Part shown: positions 17,902-27,248 of the stretch, piece by piece
Layout of the letters: each line of letters begins with the position of its first letter
Numbering within the stretch: the stretch's first letter is position 1
Assembly (NCBI GenBank): GCA_965260995.1
Contig: CBDHCD010000001.1
Span: 496,001 to 560,000, forward strand
Origin: JBBROS01 sp965260995
Lineage (GTDB): Bacteria; Pseudomonadota; Alphaproteobacteria; Acetobacterales; Acetobacteraceae
Length of the DNA stretch: 64,000 bases
Reading direction: 5' to 3'
The notes under the pieces: model-generated
Seen by the model: only the letters and a program-made list of their open reading frames with translations
Databases searched by the model: none
Told to the model about the DNA's origin: nothing
Translations under genes and position numbers: made by a program

Positions 17902-19317
17902 CACTACCTGGGCACTTTCGGGCCAGATGTTGGATGGAACCTGTATTGGCAGCAGGGGCACTGGACGGATTGGGCGGTTGAGGCGAACAGCTTGGCCATG
18001 ATGGCGCGGCGCACCGCGGGCAGGCTTGGCGATGGTGGCGGTCCCGGAACGTTGGGGTGCATTTTCCCCCGGCCCCGTCCGGGTTTGGCCGGCGAGGCGC
18101 AGGTGCTGCAGGTATGCGTAGGCGATGCAGCACATCAGGGCGTGCCGGTGCAGGCCGGTCCAGGAGCGGCCCTCGAAATGGCCCAGCCCCAGCTCGCCCT
18201 TGAGTTGCTGGTGCGCCTGCTCGCACACCCAGCGCGCCTTGATGGCGGCCGCGAGCGCCCGGAGGGAGGTGCGCGCAGGCAGGTTGGCCAGATAGTGTTT
18301 GCGCTCGCCCGACGAGCGCCACTCGCCCACCAGCCAGGCAGCCTTGCCCGGCAGGTGCCGGTTGTTGGCCCAAGTTGCGCCGTCGGCAACCCGGATGCGC
18401 TTGGCCGCGAACCGGGCGGCAAGCTCGCCCTTGGCGCCCTCGCGCCAGGTCACGCGACGCCAGGGCAGTGCGGCCAGCACGTCCTCGGCGGCCTGCGGCT
18501 CTTGGTCCGGCACGGGCTTGCGCGCCCGGCCCGTGGCAGGCACCAGCTGCACGTCCGCATTGTAGACCTTCTGGGTGCAGGCGATGCCGACCGCCCACAA
18601 CAGCCCACGGTCGTCCAGCGCGTGCCGGAACGCCGCACTGGCGCCGTAGCCTGCATCCGCCAGCACGCAGCCGAACCGCACGCCTGCGGCGCGAACCCGG
18701 TCCAGTTCGGCCAACGCGATCTCGCCCTTGGCGCGCGCCACGACCTCCGTCCCGGGCACGCCCGCCCGGGCGCAGCGCTCCGGATCAGCCACCCACTCGT
18801 CAGGCAGGAACAGCCGCAAGCCCACCGGCACCGGCACCTCGCCCTGCGCCAGGGTGAGCGAGACCAGCGACTGGCAGTTCGCCCGCTTGCCCAACTGCCC
18901 ACAGTATTGCCGCGCCACGCCGACCGACAGTTCCCCCTTCTTGGGCAGCGCTGTGTCGTCGACTACCAGATACGCACCCGCCCCGCCCACCAGCTGGTCC
19001 GCCTTGTGGCCCAGCACCGTCCACAGCGGGGCGTCGTCCCAGGCAGGGCTGGCCACGAAGTGCTGCAACTGGTCGTGGCCGCCAAGGCCCAGGCGATCCG
19101 CCATCGGCTGCACGCTCTTGCGCGCGCCCGGCCCGAGCAGGCCGTGCAGATACAACGGCGCCCACGCCCGGCGCGTTTTGCGGCCCATCACCGAAAGGAA
19201 CGGCGCCAGCCACCCGTCCAGATCAACCAAACCATCAGCCACGACCGCCTCAGCCCCTCCAACCATGCCCTCCCGACATGGTCATTGGAGGCTTGGCCCG
19301 AAAATGCCCAGGTAGTG
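17902..19317 (-). mobile_element. IS701-family element with CTAG target duplication
   Basis: Flanked by CTAG at 17898-17901 and 19318-19321, the 4-bp YTAR duplication expected for IS701. Inverted ends GCACTACCTGGGCA and TTTCGGGCCA, interrupted by one C/T difference. It inserted exactly at the junction between the IS630 right end and the copB2 stop codon, so the CTAG contains both the IS630 TA duplication and the copB2 TAG stop. Confidence 0.93.
17904..19266 (-). pseudogene. IS701-family transposase with C-terminal frameshift
   Basis: The main frame from 19266 covers almost the whole DDE transposase: YLVVDDTALPKKGELSVGVARQYC, FGCVLADAGYGAS, WRSSGERKHYLANL and CEQAHQQLKGELGLGHFEGRSW (in segments). 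Near 18060, after TGPGE, the frame drifts. The family zinc-ribbon-like end FASTAQSVQCPCCQYRF and a stop inside the terminal repeat (17904-17906) are in another frame. The break is next to CCGGGGGAAAATG, so a homopolymer indel is likely. As sequenced, the protein reads out of the IS into the neighbouring IS630. Confidence 0.85.
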
Positions 19318-19318
19318 C

Positions 19319-20150
19319 TAGAAGAACAGCCGAATGCCGGCCGTGCCGCCCAGCACGTCACATGGCTCGTCAAGCCGCTTGTAGATGCTCGCGGTTTCGC
19401 CGAGCACCCGCTCGTATCGTACACCGACGTAGGAGCGAACTCACGCGTGACCTCGTAGCGCAGCCGCAACCCGCTCTCGATCCGGGTCAGCCCGGTGCCC
19501 GTGCGCGACTGCCGGTCCGCGTTGGCGGCGACTTTCAGCTCCACCTGCGGCTGCAGCACCAGGCGCTGGGTGACGTAGGCGTTGTAAAAGCCTTCAACGC
19601 GGGCCGCGACCGTGCCATGCTGATCGACGAAGAACTGCGCATTCACTTCCAGCAGCCCGGGCAGCAGACCTTGGAGACCGATCACCAGGTGCGTGCGCGC
19701 CGGGGTGCCATCATTGGGACGGATCGGGAAATCCTGGCGAACGCCGATCTGAGCGTCGAAGAAATAGCCGACCAGCCTGGAATACAGGACCTGCAGCTCT
19801 GCCCGCTCAAGCGAGCGGGCCTTGTCGTTGTACTCGCCGCGCGTGTTGATCCAAACCTTGTCGTAGTCGCCGCCGTGCCAGGCCTGGCCTTTAGGCGCCG
19901 ATATTGCTGCCGCTGCCGCCACGGTATTCGAGCTGGTCGATCAGGACCGAGCCGTAAAGGTCGCTTCGCTGACTGTGTGCCGCGACCGCAGGCGGCGCCC
20001 GATCCGGCGTCGGCGTCAGGTTGACCGTCGTGCCCTGAGGGTTGGGGCGTGCCGAACCAATGGCGGGCATCGACATACCCGCCATCAAGGACGCAGGGCC
20101 TGGCTGCTGCGACCACGCCGGGACAAGCCATGAGCATAGCACGGCCGGGC
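19319..20150 (-). pseudogene. copB: Second copB copy, frameshifted
   Basis: Reads as CopB in three frame pieces. The N-terminal part has SQQPGPASLMAGMSMPAIG and a linker to LIDQLEYRGGSGSN. The middle has AWHGGDYDKVWINTRGEYND through TGLTRIESGLRLRYEVTREFAP. The C-terminal piece has YVGVRYERVLGETASIYKR, DVLGGTAGIRLFF and stop TAG at 19319-19321. Frame breaks lie near 19895 and 19433 (one base missing before TACGTCGG). It keeps the Met-rich leader that the intact copB lacks. Its stop is 6 bases from the native start of the response regulator once the IS elements are removed, so copA2-copB2-copR-copS was one operon. Confidence 0.88.
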
Positions 20151-20179
20151 GCGCGAGCGCCCACTCGCGCGCGCGCCTG

Positions 20180-20919
20180 TCACAGTGAGGCGCTTCGCCG
20201 CGGCTGCACCACGATCTTGCGCATCATTTCGGCCTCTATGTGGTAGAGCAGGTGGCAGTGGAACGCCCAGCCGCCCACCGCGTCGGCCAGCAGGTCCACG
20301 TTCAGGCTCGTGCCCGGCTTGATGTTGACGACGTGCTTGAGCGGATTGCGGGCGCCGTTGCCAACATCCGGCACCATCCACATGCCGTGGATGTGCATGG
20401 GATGGTTCATCATGGTCTCGTTGACGAAGTGCAGCCGCACGCGCTCGCCCTCGTTGAAGACGATCGGCTGCGCCTCGCCGAACGTGTTGCCGTTGATGGA
20501 CCAGAAATAGCGTTCCATGTTGCCCGTAAGGCGGATTTCGATCAGCCGGTCGGGAGTGCCTGTGCCGTAAGGATTGTTCAATGCCTTGAGGTCGCGATAC
20601 GACAGCACCTTGGCGCCCGGGGGGTGCCGGTGTCTTGCTGGATCGGGTCGGCCATCCTCATGCCGCCTATCGCGCCGTGGTTCATGCCAGGCATTGCCAT
20701 CTGGGCGTGACCCATGTTCGGCATCGCCATTTTGCAATGGTCCATGCCGGCCATCGGCGCGACCGCCATCGCGGCGGGAGCGGGCGCAGCGCCCATGTTC
20801 ATCTCGCTCATGGGTGCCACGTGGCCGGGCCGGTCGGCTTCCGGCCGCAAGGTGCCGCGGTCCGCACCAGGGGTTGCACCCCCGCTCATGCCCATGTCGG
20901 CCATATATGCGGGAAGCAT
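20180..20919 (-). pseudogene. copA: Second copA copy, only the Met-rich and C-terminal part
   Basis: The first 300 or so residues are missing. What remains begins in a Met/His-rich stretch (MAMPNMGHAQMAMPGMNHG, MAGMDHCKMAMPNMG) and continues to the last cupredoxin domain with HPMHIHGMWMVPDVG and AFHCHLLYHIEAEMM. A frame break lies at a C6 run near 20620 (TGTP to PGAKVLSYRDLKALNN). The 5' cut at about 20907-20919 coincides with the start of AT-richer foreign DNA with a HEPN-like fragment on the other strand. It is not a recent duplicate of the intact copA. Confidence 0.85.
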
Positions 20920-21264
20920 TTAGATGTTACGCTTGTCAGCCTTATGATGCCAGCCTATACCATTTCATGCGTGCGATGGAGCATGTGCTCCGTGCGCTTG
21001 CGGGCACCATTAGTACAGCACATGCTCCAAACTGGAATGCGTATCTCAAGCCAATCAACTCCTGGCTTGTCAAAGTAGATCGAAGCAAGCCGGAGCAGAG
21101 AAGAAAAGAAGCTTTTTTGAGCCAAACCTCCACACTTGCTTTTCGCCATCAAAGTAGCTTGGCGAAATGAGTCAATGCACGTTGGCTCCCATTACACAGA
21201 AGAGCAGGCGCAAGAAATAATGAGCAGCGTTAACTCGTTCATCAAGTCAATTGCGACGAGATGA
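20907..21264 (+). pseudogene. HEPN-like abortive-infection/toxin protein fragment
   Basis: Reads EAFRCYACQPYDASLYHFMR then AMEHVLRALA and NWNAYLKPINSWLVKVDRS. After a frame break near 21128 it continues PHLLFAIKVAWRNESMH and VGSHYTEEQAQEIMSSV to stop TGA 21262-21264. The pattern (H/Y-F-MR-ME..LRALA, then AWRN..MH) matches a widespread family of small HEPN-type proteins. The family position that normally reads RN(x)3-6H is RNESMH here. The N-terminus is cut at the copA2 junction and one base is gained or lost inside, so it is dead. It is lower in GC than the copper genes. Confidence 0.7.
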
Positions 21265-21275
21265 GTGGATTGACA

Positions 21276-21476
21276 TCATGGAGGAGGTTGGGATCGCTTT
21301 GATCGTCTCTTCGCACCTCCTTTTTCCAGCGCAGGCAAACGAGTTTCTCTAACAAATGCTTTAAACACGCGCTCAAACGCTTCCGACGTCTCGTCCGCGC
21401 CGATCTCCCGGGCGGTTTCTATGAACCGTTCGGATTGCGGCCTCTCATCTGTCCTGGGTTTCCGTGCTGGCATCAC
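21276..21476 (-). CDS. Small conserved protein coupled to the IS1595 transposase
   Basis: 66 aa, charged, beginning MMPARKPRTDERPQSERF and containing ETAREIGADETSEAFERVF. The ATG overlaps the transposase stop (TGATG), so it is read as a coupled downstream gene. Similar short proteins with the RFIETAREIGADE motif are common hypotheticals in alphaproteobacteria and often sit beside IS-type transposases. No function is known; it could be a passenger or an accessory factor of transposition. Confidence 0.7.
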   Translation of the reverse strand: MMPARKPRTDERPQSERFIETAREIGADETSEAFERVFKAFVRETRLPALEKGGAKRRSKRSQPPP

Positions 21477-22387
21477 ACCCTCACTTGCTTGTCAGTCGTT
21501 CGGTAGGTCAGCCGCTTGCCAACGGCACCCTTGATCGCGCGGTCGGTGCGCGCGGCGTCGTCCACGCCGAGCTTGACGCGGTTGCTGTAACGGAAGTCGA
21601 ACTCGGCCACGTAGCGGTGCAAGTGGCGTTCGGAGCAGTGCTGGTAGACGCCTTTCATGCCACGCTTGAACACGCTGTAAAAGCCTTCGACGGTGTTGGT
21701 GTGGACAATGCCTCGGCCATACTCGCCAGCGGCGTGACGCACGAAGTCATGCTCGGTGAAGTGCTTGCCGAGGTGGGCGTACTGCCCGGCCTCGTCGGTC
21801 ATGACGTGGGTGCAGGCGGCGATGTTCGCCTTGATGATGGGCAACAGGTCCGCCGCCGCAGTGCCCGAGACATGGAAGGAGCGGCTGCCCTTGCCGCGTT
21901 CCACCAAGGTCAGCACAGGGCGCTTGTGCACGCAGCCCCGGCGCACGACCGCGCCCTCCTTCTTGCCGATGAAGGTCTCGTCGATCTCGACGATGGCCCC
22001 TTCGCCGCCCATCGGCTCCATGCCCATGCTGGTCATGGCTTCGCGGATGCGGTGCGACATGAACCAGGCGGTCTTGAGGGTCACGCTCAAGGTGCAGTGA
22101 AGCTGGTTGCTGCTGATCCCCTTCTTGCTCGCGCCCATCAGGTGCATGGCTTGCAGCCACAGCTTCAACTCGACGTGGCTGGCCTCGAACACAGTGCCGA
22201 TCTTGACGGTGAACGGCTTGCGGCAGGCGTAGCACTTGTAGAGGCCGGTGCGGGTGCTCTTGCCGATCCGCTCGCAAGAGCCGCAATGCGGGCACACCGG
22301 GCCGTTCGGCTAGATGCGCGCTTCCACGAAGGCGTAAGCGGCTTCTTCATCGTGGAAATGCGGGGCGCTGAGGATCGACTGGGCCAT
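21473..22387 (-). pseudogene. IS1595-family transposase with an amber codon
   Basis: The frame starts at ATG 22387 (MAQSILSAPHFHDEEAAYAF) and meets TAG at 22312-22310 where relatives have Trp before PNGPVCPHCG, then stays open to 21473. It has a zinc ribbon CPHCG...CYAC and the ISXO2-like DDE region: IVEIDETFIGKKEG, THVMTDEAGQY and HTNTVEGFYSVFKRGMKGVY. A GTG at 22297 could restart translation just after the stop and give 274 aa without the N-terminal helix. Right terminal repeat at 22439-22446. Confidence 0.85.
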
Positions 22388-22499
22388 TGGTGTCTCCTAT
22401 GACGCCAACCTGTCTCCCATCGTTGGGCATGCCAGGTATAATACCGCCAAAATCAACAGGCGCGAGCTGGAGGACTACTACTGCAACCGCGCAATTCGT

Positions 22500-23290
22500 T
22501 TCAGGTGTGAGCGTTGCGCGTCGGCTGGTGCGCGCGTGGCCGAGCCGGCCCGGCGATGAGGTGAGCCGGGTGGATGCGTCGCTGCGCGAGGCGCGTGGCG
22601 ACGCGGCGGATGTCCTGAAGCGACCAGCGGACGAGGCGTGCCGGGCGCGCGTCCGGGGCCGCGCCATCTCCGAGAGGCTGGCCGGTTCGCGGGGCGGCGA
22701 ATGGTCGCCAGCATGCCCAGCGAGGCATGGCGGCGCCGGCCGTGCCAGGACCGGCTCTCGTTGTGATCGAGTTGTGATCGAGGCCGAACTCGGCCTGGGC
22801 GGCCTCGAAGCTGTCCCCGACGGCCCAGCGCCGCCCCTCGACCGCAACGAGAGCGCCGATGCCCGCGCCGGCCCTGTCAGCTTCGCTGACATCGCTGCGT
22901 GGGATCGCTTCGCGACGGCGCCACGTGGCGAAGAACGCGCGCGCCATCGGCCAGGCGGCGCCGGGCCAGCAGGCCGCGAACACCCCGACCGGGCAGTTCG
23001 TGATCTTGCCGGCCGATCCCGTGCACTGCCGTCCCACGCCGCGGGACGACTTGCCTTGCTTGCGGCCGAGGATCGCCTGCTGGCGCCGCGGCCCGGGGTC
23101 GCCCGCCTCGGCCCGCCTCCACCCGGCCTCGCGCCGCTCCGGCCCCGGCAGGCCGCCCAAGACCAAACCCGCCGACGCCGCCACCCGGGCCTTCACGTCA
23201 CGCAGCGACGACGCCCACGGCGCCAGCATCGTCGCCATCGAGACAGTCATCGCCCACGCACGCCCAGCCACGCGGAAGCGCGGCGTCACC
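22500..23290 (-). pseudogene. Internally deleted IS701-family transposase remnant
   Basis: The minus strand shows LGGLPGPERREAGWRRAEAG and DPGPRRQQAILGR joined directly to QGKSSRGVGRQ and GSAGKITNCPVGVFAA, with the usual intervening region missing. Later come VAVEGRRWAVGDSFEAAQAE and FGLDHN. Order and spacing show internal deletions and frame breaks. No clear terminal repeats. The following 220 bases up to 23511 contain nothing recognisable. Confidence 0.75.
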
Positions 23291-23511
23291 GCTCAAATCC
23301 AGGCAACTGTAAGGGTGGGTCCAAAACCATTTGGCCAAAACATGACGGTGGCTGCGACGCGGTTTGGACTTACCTCGAAAAAGTGGAGAGTTCCCTTGAG
23401 ATGAAAACCAAGGGTAACGCATGACATTCTTCTCGCCTGCCGCGCCCTGGCATATAATGACGCGCCCTAACGATTGGCGATATAGTAGTTGGTAAACCCA
23501 AAAAGCAAAGT

Positions 23512-24721
23512 TAAACCACGTCTAGTTTGGGAACCGTAGTTTCTCTTCGTCGGGATCGAGGTGGTCCTTGACCCAGAGGCGGTCAGCAACGACGCAGGGG
23601 TCCTGATTGACCTGCCTCTCGAACGCGGCAACGCGCCGGGTCAGGTCGTCCACAGTCGCGTGGCAATGGTGGTAGGTGACGTCCTCGCGCAGCCAGCGCC
23701 AGAGTGCCTCCACCGGCATCAGGTCGGGACTGTAGCCGGGCAGCGGCGCAAGCTCGATGCCCAGGCTCGCGGCTTCGGCCCACACCGCTTTGGCGCGATG
23801 ATACGGGGCGCCGTCCCAGACCACGACGAGCTTGCCGCCGGGGATCTCGGCACGCAGCCGGCGCAGCACGCCGACCGTGTGCTCGCCGTTGGCACGCGCA
23901 TAGGGCCAAAGCCGCACCTGGCCTTCGTTGTAGAGGTATAGGCCGTAGAGCGAGACCTTGGCCGAGAGCCCGGGCGAGCTGGACGCAACAAAGAACCGCT
24001 CGCCCCGCTCGCCCCAGCCATGGCCGAGATCGACATCCTGGTGGATGGGGGCCTCGTCCCAGTAGACCAGCTGATGCCGGTCACGCTGGGCGCCGTCCAG
24101 CAAGGGGCGGAGCTGTTCGATGAAAGCTGCCCGCCGTTCAGGGTGGGCACGGCCAAGCAGCGTCTTGGCTTTCTTCCACGACAGGTCGAGCCGGTGCAGG
24201 GCCGTGCGGATGGTCTCGCGGCAGCACAGGCGGCCAAACCGCGCCTGCACGAAGCCGACCAGCCGCTTCAGCGTCCAACGGAGTTTCGGGTCGGCGCCGG
24301 CGACGGGCGGCGCAGCTGCTTCTTGCTGGGCTGCGCGGACCTCTGCGCCGAGGGCTGCTGCGATGTCCGGGCAAAAGGGGGGCGGCCGCCGGTGCGCCGA
24401 TACAGCAGCGCCTCGGGGCCGTGTTCGCCGTAGCCGTGCAGCCAGCCCATCACCGTCTGCGGGTGGCGCCCTGTTCGTGCTGCGACCTGCGTGGCACAGG
24501 TCCCTTGTGCGATGTCGTGGAGGGCAAGGAAGCGCTCGCGGCTGCGGGCATGCGGGGCAGTCAGGGCCAGACGGCGCCAGTCCGCCAACGTCTGTCCCCA
24601 GCGTTCATGATCAACTCGTAACACCAGTCGGAGCAGGGCCTTTCAGGAAAACCGTCATATGGGAAACGACCCTCACCCAGCCAAGCACTCCGACCATGGA
24701 TCTCAAACTGGACGTGGTTTA
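23512..24721 (-). mobile_element. IS630-family element upstream of tRNA-Gly
   Basis: Inverted ends TAAACCACGTCTAGTTTG (23512-23529) and, on the complement of the right end, TAAACCACGTCCAGTTTG (24721-24704), starting with the TA target dinucleotide. Length 1210 bp. It is a different IS630 lineage from those at 16812 and 28116. The tRNA lies 74 bases beyond the right end. Confidence 0.92.
23522..24624 (-). CDS. IS630-family transposase, two frames joined by likely -1 frameshift
   Basis: Frame 1 (24624 to 24268) carries the helix-turn-helix domain (TGRHPQTVMGWLHGYGEHG). Frame 2 carries the DDE domain: VYWDEAPIHQDVDLGHGWG, LVVVWDGAPYHRAKAVW and PGYSPDLMPVEALWRWLRED. They join at CCCCCCTTTTGCC near 24376 (minus strand), where a -1 slip on TTT gives GGRPPF then CPDIAAALGAEV and a continuous protein of about 365 aa. 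Slippery-site frameshifting is known for IS630 relatives, so this copy may be active. Confidence 0.85.
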
Positions 24722-24794
24722 GTATGCTTTTGGGCCGACACTTAAGGTCTTGCCAGGTGACACGGGGCGGCCTAGTAAGTCCCGTGTTCGGAGC

Positions 24795-24869
24795 GCGGGC
24801 GTAGCTCAGGGGTAGAGCACAACCTTGCCAAGGTTGGGGTCGAGGGTTCGAATCCCTTCGCCCGCTCCA
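24795..24869 (+). tRNA. tRNA-Gly (GCC)
   Basis: 75 nt with encoded CCA. Acceptor stem GCGGGCG pairs with CGCCCGC, D-arm GCTCAGGGGTAGAGC, anticodon arm CAACC-TTGCCAA-GGTTG with anticodon GCC, and T-arm GAGGGTTCGAATCCCTT. A complete cloverleaf. It lies between an IS630 element and a long degenerate transposase region and could be a hot spot for integration, though no duplicated tRNA end was seen in the window. Confidence 0.97.
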
Positions 24870-25062
24870 GATTTCTACCTAAGTGCGATGGTTTAGTCGA
24901 TAAGCTCGGCGATCGGCGCAGCTTGCCGGGCAGCGGGGCCGCGCTGGGAGCGGCGGCGCGGGTTGCGCTGTGGCCGTCGCCGCCGGATGCCTCATCGCTG
25001 GAAAGCCTTTCGCGCGCTGAACGGCGCGGCCTCGTCGGCGTGCTGGTCGCGGACGTCCGGCG

Positions 25063-26170
25063 GTGCGGTCCGACGCCGCGGCTCCGCGGGCTGAGGCGCA
25101 AGCGCGGCAGGCGACGATCACCGTCGCGCGCGCCGAGAGCCAAGCGCGGGGTGACGAGGTGGCGCGGCTCGAAGGCCTGCCGCCGCGCCCACCGTCACGG
25201 CCCTCGGGCCTGGAGGCGGCAACGGAGCCTGGGGCTGCCGGCAAAGACAGGCGACGCTCGCAGCGGCGGCGCGGCGCCACGCGCGATCGGGACGCGATCA
25301 CGGCCGAGGTCGTGGTCAAGGCCGCGGCGCCGCCCGGCTCGCGGCTGAAGGGCTGCAAGGACATCGGGGTCGCGCGAGCTGTGCCTCCGCGCGGAGGTGG
25401 TCCGCCACCGGGCGAGCGCTGGCTGGCGCCGTCGGGCGAGACCATGGCCGCGCCCTCGCCGCTGGGCGTCGTGGGCGGATTCGGGCCGGAGCGGCGGCGC
25501 TTCGTGCTGGCTGTGCACGCCCAGGGGCAGGTGACGACGAAGCGGCTGAAGCCGCCGCTGGAGGGGACCGGGGGTGGCGATCTGCGAGCGCCAGGCCGCG
25601 CGCCTGCTCTCAGCCCCTCTGGACGACCTTGCGGCCGAGGATCGGGATGCACTGCGGGCGGGCCTGGCCACGGCAGGCTGGATCACGGTGGACGACGCCG
25701 CCGCCCGGCGCGCCCGCGAGGACGGCGTGACCACCCGGCCCGGCGATGATCGCTGCGCCGCCTTGCGGACCGGCGCGTCGAAGCCGCGCGAGGCGTTCCT
25801 CGCCCTGCCGCGGGCCGCTGCGCCGAGTGCGTCATCGACGCGGCGGCGCGAGCGCAGCCTGGCTGGATCGGTGATCGAGATGCTGGCGACGCATCGGGCC
25901 AAGCTCTTCGCCAGCACGGCAGGGCGGCGGGCGCGTCGCGCGGCTCTCAGCATCGACCAGCTCGAGGTCACGCCGGACCCGGTGCTGGTCACCACCGAAG
26001 GGGCACTCTGGGGCGCCATCTGACACCACGGGATGCTCGCCGGGACGGTGATCGTCTCCGACGACGCCGGCCAGTTCCGGGTCGGCAGCCACGCGCTGTG
26101 TTGGGCGCGCGCCGAACGCCTCGCGCGCAAGCTGGTGCTGGCCACGCCAGACGACTCTGTTGCGAACTCC
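25063..26170 (+). pseudogene. Degenerate IS66-like DDE transposase
   Basis: Readable pieces in order: GERWLAPSGETMAAPSPLGV then VGGFGPERRRFVLAVHAQGQ and VTTKRLKPPL; then RDALRAGLATAGWITVDDAA, PDPVLVTTEGALWGAI, an in-frame TGA (26021-26023), and HHGMLAGTVIVSDDAGQF then RVGSHALCWARAERLARKL. These match a large transposase family of alphaproteobacteria related to IS66. Several frame changes and a stop show it is dead. No terminal repeats were found. Flanking 24870-25062 and 26171-26377 hold nothing recognisable. Confidence 0.65.
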
Positions 26171-26377
26171 CCTGGGCTTCGGCGGGCTATGCCGAGCTAT
26201 GGCTGTCCAGCGCATCAGCGGACGGCCGGGCCTGAACGCCGCGCGACCGCGAGGCCAGCGCGGGAGCACGCCCCCGCGCGCCTCAGCCGAAGTTCGCAAC
26301 AGGGCCTCCGATCGCGCACCATGCCACGTCACCCCCCGACAAGCGCGACGCGCAACACCGGCTGCAGTGCTAGCTTC

Positions 26378-27240
26378 TGTTAGAACTTGAGTTTTAGCCC
26401 CATCTTTGGGGCATGGCGGAGATTGCTGAGGCTGAGGGCTTTACGGACGCGGAGTGGGCGGTATGGGAGCCGCTGATCGAGTTGGTGCGGCCCCGCGGCA
26501 AGACGCCGCCGAAAGACCTGCGCCGCACGATCGCGGCCATCTTGTGGCGGCACAACAACGGCGCCAAGTGGCGGGCGATCCCGGCCGAACTCGGCCCGTG
26601 GTGGCTGGCGGCGCAGCTGTTCATCCGCTGGGCCAAGCAGGGTGCGTGGGAGCGCCTGCTGGGTTTGGCGCAGGCGCGCGCGGGCGGCTTGGATCTGGGC
26701 CTGGCCTTCCTGGACGGGACCAACATCCGGGCGCGCGCCAAAGCGGCGGGGGCGCCTAAAAAAGGGGATCTGCAGCAAGCCGAGACGAGCGTGAAGCGCT
26801 TGGTCGCTCTCGCGGCGGCTTCGGGACCAAGGCGGTGACGGTGGCAGACAGCCAGGGCCGGGCGATCGCCTTTGCGCTCGCCCCAGGCCAGGCGCACGAG
26901 GCGCCAATGGCGCCCGCGCTGCTGGACGGCTTGACGGACGCGCCCGGCTGGGTGGTGGGCGACCGCGGCCTGTCCTCGGACGCTCTGCGCGCGCAGGCCT
27001 GGGCCATGGGCGCGCGTCCGGTGATCCCGACCAAGAAGAACGAGGCGCCCGTGCGCTGCCCGGACTTCATCTACGTTCATCGCAACCGGATCGAGCGCCT
27101 TTGGGGTCGGCTGAAAGAGTGGCGGGCCGTGGCCACCCGCTACGAGAAGACAGCCCGCTCCTTCATGGGCGTGCTCTGCCTCGCCGCCGCACGGGACTGG
27201 CTCAAACCCACAATCAAGAACAAGCAATCAAGTTCTAACA
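26378..27240 (+). mobile_element. IS5-family element, apparently intact
   Basis: Perfect 13-bp inverted ends TGTTAGAACTTGA (26378-26390, complement 27228-27240). CTAG occurs just outside both ends (26370-26373 and 27245-27248), consistent with the palindromic target preferred by some IS5 subgroups. The remnant at 10611-11385 is an older relative. The right side abuts another IS5-family element with only a few bases between. Confidence 0.9.
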
Positions 27241-27248
27241 AAGGCTAG
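26413..27248 (+). CDS. IS5-family transposase (two frames, likely -1 frameshift at A6)
   Basis: Frame 1 (26413-26838) has the DUF4096-like N-terminal domain (FTDAEWAVWEPLIELVRP, WRAIPAELGPWWLAAQLF) and the first catalytic Asp in LAFLDGTNIRARAKAAG. Frame 2 has WVVGDRGLSSDALRAQ and YVHRNRIERLWGRLKEWRAV with Asp and Glu. A -1 slip at CCTAAAAAAGGGG (26755-26767) gives KKRGSAASRDEREALGRSRG and GFGTKAVTVADSQ, the family consensus, so programmed frameshifting is likely. The stop TAG (27246-27248) lies outside the terminal repeat, within the target CTAG. Confidence 0.88.

Larger units (their letters stand above)
20907..22446. mobile_element. Truncated IS1595-type transposon with passenger genes
   Basis: The right end reads, on the minus strand, CGGTATTATACCTGGCATGC starting at 22446, and shares CGGTATTA with the ends of the two larger transposons at 29447 and 50317. 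It holds an IS1595 transposase gene, a small coupled gene, and a convergent HEPN-like fragment. The left end is missing: at about 20907 the DNA runs directly into truncated copA2. Assignment of the HEPN fragment to this element is inferred from position and base composition. Confidence 0.6.

Noticed and set aside
22430..22446. GGTATAATACC palindromes at 22435 and 29281 as a shared operator
   Set aside because: At 22439-22446 it is explained by the IS1595 end, and at 29281 by two IS630 ends meeting. No regulatory meaning is needed.
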